A stretch of DNA of 64,000 bases. Source: Dugong dugon. Lineage: Eukaryota > Chordata > Mammalia > Sirenia > Dugongidae. Location: assembly GCA_030035585.1 (NCBI GenBank), contig CM057469.1:17044501-17108500 (forward strand), in the 5' to 3' direction. How positions within the stretch are numbered: the stretch's first letter is position 1; each line of letters begins with the position of its first letter. Below are positions 56,502 through 64,000 of this stretch, piece after piece. Under the pieces are notes generated by a model. It searched no databases. It was not told the DNA's origin and saw only the letters and a list, made by a program, of their open reading frames with translations. The position numbers and the translations under genes were made by a program.

Positions 56502-59500
56502 TTATACAGTATTTGTCCTTCTGTGACTAAATTCACTCAGCATAATAAGTTCCGGCTTCCACCAAGTTATACGATGTTTCACAGCTTCATCATTGTTCTT
56601 TATTGTTGTGTAATATTCCATTGTGTGGATATACCATAATTTGTTTATCCATTCACCCATTGATGGGCACTTAGGTTGCTTCCATCTTTTTGCTACTGTG
56701 AACAGTGCTGCGTTGAACATGGGTGTGCATATATCTATCCATGTGACGGCTCTTGTTTCTTTAGGATATATTCCAAGGAGCGGGATAGCTGGATCGTATG
56801 TTACTTCTATTTCTAGCTTTTTAAGGAAACGCCAAATCGATTTCCAAAGTGGCTGTACCATTTTACATTCCCACCAACAGTATATGTGTTCCAGTCTCTC
56901 CACAACCTCTCCAGCATTTGTTATTTTGTGGTTTTTGGATTAATGCTAGCCTTGTTGGGGTGAGATGATATCTCATTGTAGTTTTGATCTGCATTTCTCT
57001 AATGGCTAATGATCGTGAGCATTTCTTCATGTGTCTGTTAGCTGCCTCAATATCTACTTTGGTGAAGTGCCTGTTCATATCCTTTGCCCATTTTTTAATT
57101 CGGTTATTTGTCTTTTTGCTGTTGAGGTTTTGCAGTATTGTAGATTTTAGAGATTAAACACTGATCAGATTTGTCGTAGCCAAAATTTTTTTCCCAGTCT
57201 GTAGGTTGTGTTTTGACTCTTTTGGTGAAGTCTTTTGATGAGCATAAGTGTTTGATTTTTAGGAGCTCCCATTTATCTAGTCTCTCTTTTGGTGCTTGTG
57301 CATTGTCACTTATGGTTTGTACTGTGTTTGTGCCATGTATTAGGGCTCCTAGCATTGTCCCTATTTTTTCTTCCATGATCTTTATCGTTTTAGATTTTAT
57401 ATTTAAGTCTTTGATCCATTTGGAGTTAGTTTTTGTACCTGGTGTGAGAGATGGGTCTTGTTTCAGTATAGATATCCAGTTATGCCAGCACCATTTGTTA
57501 AAGAGACTGTCTTTTCCCCAATTAATGGACTTTGGACCTTTGTCAAATATTAGCTGCTCATAGGTGGATGAGCTTATATGTGGATTCTCAACTCTGTTCC
57601 ACTGGTCCATGTATCTGTTGTTGTACCAGTACCGGGCTGTCTTTACTACCGTGGCTGTATAATAGGTCCTAAAATCAGATAGTGTAAGGCCTCCCACTTT
57701 GTTCTTCTTCTTGAGTAATGCTTTATTTATTTGGGGCCTTTTCCCTTTCCATATGAAGTTGGTCATTTGTTTCTCCATCTCATTAAAAAATGCTGCTAGA
57801 ATTTGGATCAGGATTGCATTCTATCTGTAGACTACTTCGGGGAGAATTGACATTTTCACTATGTTGAGTCTACCTATCCATGAGCAAGGTATATTTTTCC
57901 ACTTATGCAGGTCTCTTTTAGTTTCTTGTAGTAGTGTCTTGTAGTTTTCTCTGTAAAAATCTTTGACATCTCTGGTTAGATTTATTCCTAACCATTTTAT
58001 CTTCTTGGGGGCTACTGTAAATGGTATTGATTTGGTGATTTCCTCTCCAAGTTTCTTTGTTGGTGTAAAGGAATCCAACTGATTTTTGTATGTTTATCTT
58101 GTATACTGAAACTTTGCTGAACTTTTCTATTAGTTCCAGTAGTTTTCTTGTGGATTCCTTGGGGTTTTCTGTGTATAAGATCATATCATCTACAAATAGA
58201 GATACTCTGACTTCTTCCCTACCTATTTGGATGCCCTTTACTTCCTTTTCTAGCCCAACTGCTCTGGCTAGGACCTCCAGGACAATGTTGAATAACAGTG
58301 GTGATATAGGGCATCCATGTCTGGTTCCTGTTCTCAAGGGGAATGCTTTCAAAGTCTCTCCATTCAGGATGATGTTGGCTGTTGGTTTTGTATAAATGCC
58401 CTTAATTATATTAAGGAATTTCCCTTCTACTCCTATTTTGTTGAGAGTTTTTATCATGAATGGATGTTGGACTTTGTCAAATGCCTTTTCTGCATTGATT
58501 GATAAGATCATGTGGTTCTTGTCTTTTGTTTTATTTATGTGATGGATTACATTGATTGTTTTTCTAATGTTGAACCATCCCTGCATATCTGGTATAAATC
58601 CCACTTGGTCATGGTGAATTATTTTTTTGATATGTTGCTGAATTCCATTGGCTAAAATTTTGTTGAGGATTTTTGCGTCAATATTCATGAGGGATTACTG
58701 GTCTGCAATTTTCTTTTTTTGTGGTGTATTTACCTGGTTTTGGTATCAGGGTTATGCTGGCTTCATAGAATGAGTTTGGGAGTATTCCATCCTTTTCTAT
58801 GATCTGAAATACCTTTAGTAGAAGTGGTGTTATCTCTTCTCTGAAAGTTTGGTAGAATTCTCCAGTGAAGACATCTGGGCCAGGGCTTTTTTTTTTTTTT
58901 GGCAGTTTTTTAATAACCTTCAATCTCTTCTTTTGTTAATGGTTTATTTAGTTGTTCTACCTCTGTTTGTGTTAATTTAGGTAGGTAGTGAGTTTCTAGA
59001 AATTTGTCCATTTCCTCTACGTTTTCAAATTTGTCAGAGTACTATTTTTCATAGTAATCTGTTATGATTCTTTTAATTTCAGTTGGGTCTGTTCTGATAT
59101 CATCCATCTCATTTCTTATACGGGTTATCTGCTTCCTCTCCAGTTTTTCTTTTGTCAGTTTGGCCAATGGTTTATCAATTTTATGGATCTTTTCAAAGAA
59201 CCAGATTTTGGACTTATTAACTCTTTCAATTGTTTTTCTATTCTCTATTTCATTTAATTCTGCTCTAATTCTTATGATTTCCTCCCTCTGGCACCTGAGG
59301 GCTTCTTTTGCTGCTCTCTTTCTGCTTTTCCAGTTTTAGGGTTAATGCTTTGATTATAAGCCTTTCTTCTTTTCGGATGTGTGCATTTATTGCTATAAAT
59401 TGACCTCTGAGCACGGCTTTTGCTGTGTCCCAAAGGTGCTGGTAGGATGTGTTTTCATTCTCATTTGAGTCTATGAATTTCTTTATTCCATCCTTAATTT

Positions 59501-60335
59501 CTTCTATAACCCAGTAGTTTATGAGCAAGGTGTTGTTCAGTTTCCGTTTGATTTTTTTTTCCTTGCTTTTTGTGTTGTTGATTTCCACTTTTATGGCTTT
59601 ATGGTCAGAAAAGATGCTTTGTAATATTTCGATGTTTTAGATTTTGTTAAGGCTTGCTTTATGGCCTAATATGTGATCTCTTCTGGAGAATGTTCCATGT
59701 GCGCTGGAAAAGAAGGTACACTTGGCTGCTGCTGGGTGGAGTGTTTGGTATATGTCTACGAGATCAAGTTGCTTGATTGTAGTATTTAGCTCTTCCGTGT
59801 CTTTGCTGAGTTTCTTTCTGGATGTTCTGTCATTCACCAAAAGTGGTGTGTTGAAGTCTCCTACTACTATTGTGAAGCTGTCTATCTCTCTCTTCAGAGC
59901 TGTTAGAGTTTGTTTTATATATTTTGGAGCCCTGTTGTTGGGTGCATAAATATTTATTATAGTTATGTCCTTCGGGTGTATTGACCCTTTAATCATTATA
60001 TAGTGCCCTTCCTTATCCTTTGTGGTGGATTTTACTTTAAAGTCTATTTTGTCAGAGATTAATATTGCCACTCCTGCTCTTTTTTGAGTGTTGTTTGCTT
60101 GATATATTTTTTTCCATCCTTTGAGTTTTAGCCTGTTTGTGTCTTTAAGTCTAAGGTGCATCTCTTGTAGGCAGCATATAGATGGATCATGCTTTTTTAT
60201 CCAATCTGCCACTCTCCGTCTCTTTATCGGTGCATTTAGTCCATTTACATTCAGCATAATTATTGATAGGTATGGGCTTAGTGCTGTCATTTTGATGTCT
60301 TTTTTCATGTGCTGTTCATAGTTTCTTTGTTCCAC
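56502..60335 (-). pseudogene. L1 copy 2 ORF2, broken
   Basis: The endonuclease start (SIIMLNVNGLNAPIKRRRVA) and QLDLVDIYQTLHPAAAKCTF are seen to about 59637. Reverse transcriptase blocks follow ([20 protein letters not shown], catalytic FVDD near 58187-58198, where copy 1 has FADD). The C-terminal part extends through [20 protein letters not shown] to 56502. At least six frame breaks separate the pieces. Confidence 0.9.
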
Positions 60336-60743
60336 TGAATTTTCTGTGCTGAATCATTTTTCTTTACGTATTTTCTTTCCATCTTTTTCTTTGTTGTAGA
60401 TTTTGTGTTTTCTGGGTCTTCATGTTTTTCCACTTTTTTATTTTGATTTGTAGGATTGTTAGATTCCTTTGTGGTTACCTTAATATTTGCCCGTTTTTCT
60501 AAGTTCATACCAGTCTTTTATTACTTTATACTGCCTTAACTTCCCCTCCAAATAGAAAATAAATGTCTCCATTTTTTAAGTCCCTCTTTTTCTTAATAGT
60601 ATCCTTTTTTACATATTGATATCTGTTTCCCTATTTTCAATGTTTTAGCTTTGATGTATTTTTGACTTCCGTATCTGAGTCCAATATCTGGTTGCTCTGT
60701 CCTGTGCTCTAGTTTTGCGTTCTTATCTGGTGTTATGGATTAT

Positions 60744-61700
60744 CTAACCATAGGACTCTCCTTTTGGTACTTCCTGTAATTTTGGTTTGGTTTTTGTAAA
60801 TTCCCTGAACTTCTGTTTATCTAGAAACGCCCTAATTTCGCCATCATATTTGAGAGACAGTTTTGCTGGATATGTAATACTTGACTGACAATTATTTTCC
60901 TTCAAGGCTTTAAATATGTCATCCCATTGCCTTCTAGCCTGCATGGTTTCTGCTGAGTAGTCCGAGCTTATTCTTATTGACTCTCCTTTGTAGATGACTT
61001 TTCGTTTATCCCTAGCCACTCTTAAAATTCTCTTTATCTTTGGTTTTGGCAAGTTTGATTATAATATGTCTCGATGACTTTCTTTTGGGATCTACCTTAC
61101 GTGGGGTTCGATGAGCATCTTGGATAGATATCTTCTCATCTTCATGATATCAGGGAAGTTTTCTGTCAACAAATCTTCAACAATTTTCTCTATATTTTCT
61201 GTTATCTCCCCCTGTTCTGGTACTCCAATCACTCGTAGGTTATTTCTCTTGATAAGAGTCTCAAATACTATCAGAGTTTCTTCATTCTTTTTAATTCTTT
61301 TATCTGATTTTTCCTCAAATAAGTTGGCATCAAGAGCTTCATCTTCAGTGTCACTAATTCTAACTTCTACTGCCTCAATTCTGCTCCTATGACTTTCTAC
61401 TGAGTTGTCTAATTCTGAAAACTTATTGTTAATCTTCTGGATTTCTGATTGCTGTCTCTCTATGGATTCTTGCAGCCTATTAAATTTGGCATTATGTTCT
61501 TGAATAACTTTTCTAAGTTCCACAACTACTGTGTCTGTATGTTCCCTGACTTTTCCTGCATTCTGAAGAATTTGCTTTCTTATTTCTAGAAGAGTTCTGT
61601 ATATTAATCTTTTGTATTCAGCCTCTGGTAATTCCAAGAAGTTCTCTTCCTCCAGAGAATTTATTGATTCTTTATTTTGGGAGCTTGCTGAAGCCATCAT
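60744..61700 (-). pseudogene. L1 copy 2 ORF1, broken
   Basis: It starts MMASASSQNKESINSLEEEN. The coiled coil holds IERQQSEIQKINNKFSELDN and the RNA-recognition part RVIGVPEQGEITENIEKIVE. A stop after LIEPHVR (61092) interrupts it, then the C-terminal domain (SSDYSAETMQARRQWDDIFK) runs to 60744. The N-terminal third differs from copy 1 while the middle and C-terminus are clearly related. Confidence 0.85.
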
Positions 61701-62482
61701 GGACTGCCTCTTTATGTGACTTGATACTGACCATTAACTCCGAGCCATCAATAATTATAATTTTATTTTGTATTTGCTTAGTGAGACTTAGCTTATTTTG
61801 TTTTGTTCTGATATGCCCAAATAGGTTGCTTGTGGGCCCTAGTTTGATTTTTGACACCTCTGGATCTAGATAGTTAGTTCTGTAACTAAGTATGTGCCCA
61901 CAGGAGTCCGTTAAATTTTCCTATATGGGTTCAGCCCGGGTGTTCAGGCCGTTGGTAACCAAGCGTGTGATGCGGGCTCTCACCCGCAGTCCTAGGGAGG
62001 CATGGGTGACTGGTGCAGGCACTAGACTCTGGCTGTGGTAGGGGATCACATGCTGAGCTAGGAAGGGGGCTGATGGCTGCCCCTGAGAGTCTTAAAGGAA
62101 AGCGTGTCCCTATTTTATAGGGTGAGTAGGTAGTTGAGTTTTGCAGCTGGACTATGAGCTCCCCACTCTGTTGGCTGTAAAGACGCAAGGACACCACTTT
62201 TTCTTGGACTCCTGTAGTAGGTGACTAGGCGCTTTAGGTGCTACCACCAGTCCTCAAGCCCCTGCTGCAGATTGATAAAAGTGCCTACCTTAAGGGGCAG
62301 GACTGTTTCGAGGGTTACAAATCTGCCATTTCAGAGCTGAAGCAGTTGAAGTTAAACTTCAAATGTCTGCCCTGTTGTACTGTGGCAGTGAGGACTAACG
62401 CTGTTGAGATTGTTCCCACAAGTCTACACAGGTTTGTAAGGCACTCACAGTCTGCGGACCCCTGATATCTGTGCCCAGAAAG

Positions 62483-62638
62483 GAGCTGGGCTGTCTCTGT
62501 GTTCCTGGCCTAGGGGAGCTGGCAGCTTATCTGTTCCCTCTCCAAGGCCAGGAGAATGAGGAGCTGTGCCATCTCTATGTTCCTGGCCTAGGGGAGCTGG
62601 CAGCTTATTTATTTCCTCTCCAAGGCCAGGAGAATGGG
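62483..62638 (-). repeat. 78-bp tandem duplication in L1 copy 2 5' UTR
   Basis: 'gttcctggcctaggggagct' occurs at 62501 and 62579, and the flanking 78-bp units are nearly identical. The period is a multiple of three. Confidence 0.85.
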
Positions 62639-63110
62639 TCAGGGTGCCTTTTGGGATCTACTTCTGGCCCAGCGGACTCCCGATGCAGAGCACGGAGGGA
62701 GGACGTAAAAGGGAGAGAGGTTTTTCTCAAATGGGCTTTTTCTTTTTGTAATCCCTGCAAAAGGGTGCATGCATATACTTATCTTAGCCTTTTGGGAGCT
62801 GCTCTGCAGTGGTTCACGGCGTCCAAGTAGAATCTCTGCAGCCAGGTCTCTCTCGATGTGGAAACTGCTTTCTAAGCGCACGCACCACACAGCTGTCTGC
62901 CCGCTTCACCACAGATGGTGTTGCTGCAGAGCTGCAGTTTCACCGCCACGGCTCTAGCCCTCCTCACCTCTTCCAAATTGTCCCCCTCATGTGTCACTCA
63001 GATGGTTTTCTTAACCTTGCCTTGTTCATGGCTCGTAGATATTCAATCAAATCACTTGTTTTTCCAGGTCTTTGTTGTAAGAGGGATATGATATAGGAGG
63101 CGTCTAACTT

Positions 63111-63120
63111 CCGCCATGTT
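63111..63120 (-). promoter_or_regulatory. YY1-type site at the 5' end of L1 copy 2
   Basis: CCGCCATGTT on the + strand is AACATGGCGG in L1 orientation, about 13 bases from the element's first base. It is in the same place as the YY1-type site of copy 1, although the rest of the two 5' UTRs differs. Confidence 0.65.
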
Positions 63121-63147
63121 GATCACATCCCCGATATTGGGCTTTTC

Positions 63148-63188
63148 CATCGTCTCTTTCCACAGTTGTAGTCGATTTGATTCCACTG
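63148..63188 (-). mobile_element. RTE, antisense, short continuation
   Basis: 'catcgtctctttccacagtt' continues the RTE cut by L1 copy 2. It stops after about 40 bases, where an older L1 begins. Confidence 0.75.
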
Positions 63189-63189
63189 T

Positions 63190-64000
63190 AAAACACTAGG
63201 CCTGAAAGTATTGCTCCTGCTTTGTCCTCTAAGAATCTTATGGTTTTAGTTTGCACATTTACGTCCTGTGTCCATTTTGATTTGTTTTTGCGTATGGTGT
63301 GAGGCATGGATCCTGGCTCATTTTTCTGCATGTGGAAATCCAGTTTTCCCAGAACTATTTATTGAAGAGACTTTTCTTTGCCCATCAAATGAAATTAGCT
63401 CCCTTGTCAAAAAATCAGTTGACCATAGATGTGTGGATTTATTCCTGGACTCTCAATTCTATTCCATTGGTCTATATATCCACTGTTATGCCAGTACCAG
63501 GCTGTTCTAATTACTGTGGCTGTCTAGTATATTTTAAAAACAGAAGTGTGAGTCCTTCTACTTTGTTCTTCTCTTTCAACACTGTTTTAGCTATTCAGGG
63601 CCTCTTGCCATTCCATATAAAGTTGAGAATTGGTTTTTCTATTTCCATAAGAAGGCTGTTAGAATTTTGATCTGGATTGCATTGAATCTACTGTATAGAT
63701 CGCTCTGGGTAGTAATGGCATCTTAACAATATTAAGTCTTCCAATCCATGAAGATGGAACATCTTTCCATTTATTTAAGTCTTCTTTAATCTTTCAGCAG
63801 TATTTTACAGTTTTCATTGTTAAGTCTTTCATGGTCTTAGTTAGATTTATTCCTAGGTATCTTATTCTCTTAGATGCTATTGTAAATGGAATTATTTCCC
63901 TAATTTCCCTTTCAGATTTCTCATTGCTGGTGTATAGAAACCCAACTGATGTTTGTTGACCTTGAACCCTGCAACTTTGCTAAATTCCTCTATTAGCTCT
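63190..64000 (-). repeat. older L1 ORF2, antisense, runs off the window
   Basis: 'gtgtccattttgatttgttt', 'gccagtaccaggctgttcta' and 'cattggtctatatatccact' are the antisense of an L1 ORF2. The reading KNEPGSMPHTIRKNKSKW on the - strand matches. It is older than copies 1 and 2 and continues past 64000. Confidence 0.85.

Larger units (their letters stand above)
55476..63132 (-). mobile_element. full-length L1 (copy 2), antisense, in SCCPDH intron
   Basis: About 7.65 kb, flanked by an exact 15-bp duplication GATATTGGGCTTTTC (55461-55475 and 63133-63147). In its own orientation it has a 5' UTR (63132-61701), ORF1 (61700-60744), ORF2 (60335-56502), a 3' UTR of about 1 kb and an A-tail (55481-55495, with a GGAAACAG end). 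Both ORFs have several frame breaks. It lies in the same orientation as SCCPDH. Confidence 0.95.

Noticed and set aside
1..64000. A microbial or phage-type system, CRISPR array or gene cluster
   Set aside because: The introns, splice sites, SINEs, LINEs and LTRs make this mammalian nuclear DNA. The repeats are dispersed, and no direct-repeat/spacer array was seen.

Overview
This window is nuclear DNA from a placental mammal, most likely an afrotherian and probably elephant-like (Paenungulata). The basis is its interspersed repeats. At least a dozen short elements carry the tRNA-derived AfroSINE signature (about 'gttgccgtcgagtcgatt' read from the tail, 'ggttaagagcttggctgc' at the head). There are several RTE-type LINEs of the kind abundant in elephants, and two full-length L1 elements. 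No Alu, B1 or carnivore/ruminant tRNA-SINE was seen. The species is an inference. The repeat families were recognised by eye and no database was searched.

Two host genes are present, arranged tail to tail. On the + strand, positions 1 to 38799 hold the 3' half of KIF28, a kinesin-3-like gene: 13 exons covering the post-motor neck/coiled coil, most of an FHA domain, the kinesin-3 body and the C-terminal coiled coils. The motor exons lie upstream of the window. Across most junctions the exon phases chain exactly, but the frame is broken by in-frame TAG codons at 4981 and 27819 and by frame disturbances in the exon at 30336-30498. An exon expected after 4989 could not be found. The gene is therefore a decayed copy in this species, as it is in humans (KIF28P). 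On the - strand, 53130 to 47233 hold the last five exons of SCCPDH (saccharopine dehydrogenase-like oxidoreductase). These are intact and end in a proper stop, with a candidate poly(A) signal near 46415. Its upstream exons are outside the window.

Most of the rest is transposable elements, many nested. A full-length antisense L1 (9918-18904, 12-bp target duplication) sits inside an older L1 in the long KIF28 intron. It has GC-rich tandem monomers at its 5' end and a duplicated 501-bp block in its 3' UTR. A second full-length antisense L1 (about 55476-63132, 15-bp duplication) sits inside an antisense RTE element within a SCCPDH intron and has a different 5' UTR. A near-complete sense RTE lies at about 42900-46134. 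Two LTRs of one family are flanked by 5-bp duplications, and one of them is split by a later L1 tail. There are also a Tigger-like DNA transposon with TA duplication, a MER5-like hAT element, several MIRs, a tRNA-headed SINE with an RTE-derived body, and many AfroSINEs.

No CRISPR, prophage, operon or other microbial feature is present. I found no tRNA or rRNA gene. Most of the ORFs that can be read are repeat remnants. The points of most interest are the KIF28 decay, the nesting chronology, the unusual UTR architecture of the two L1s, and the parts shared between the RTE LINE and the SINEs.
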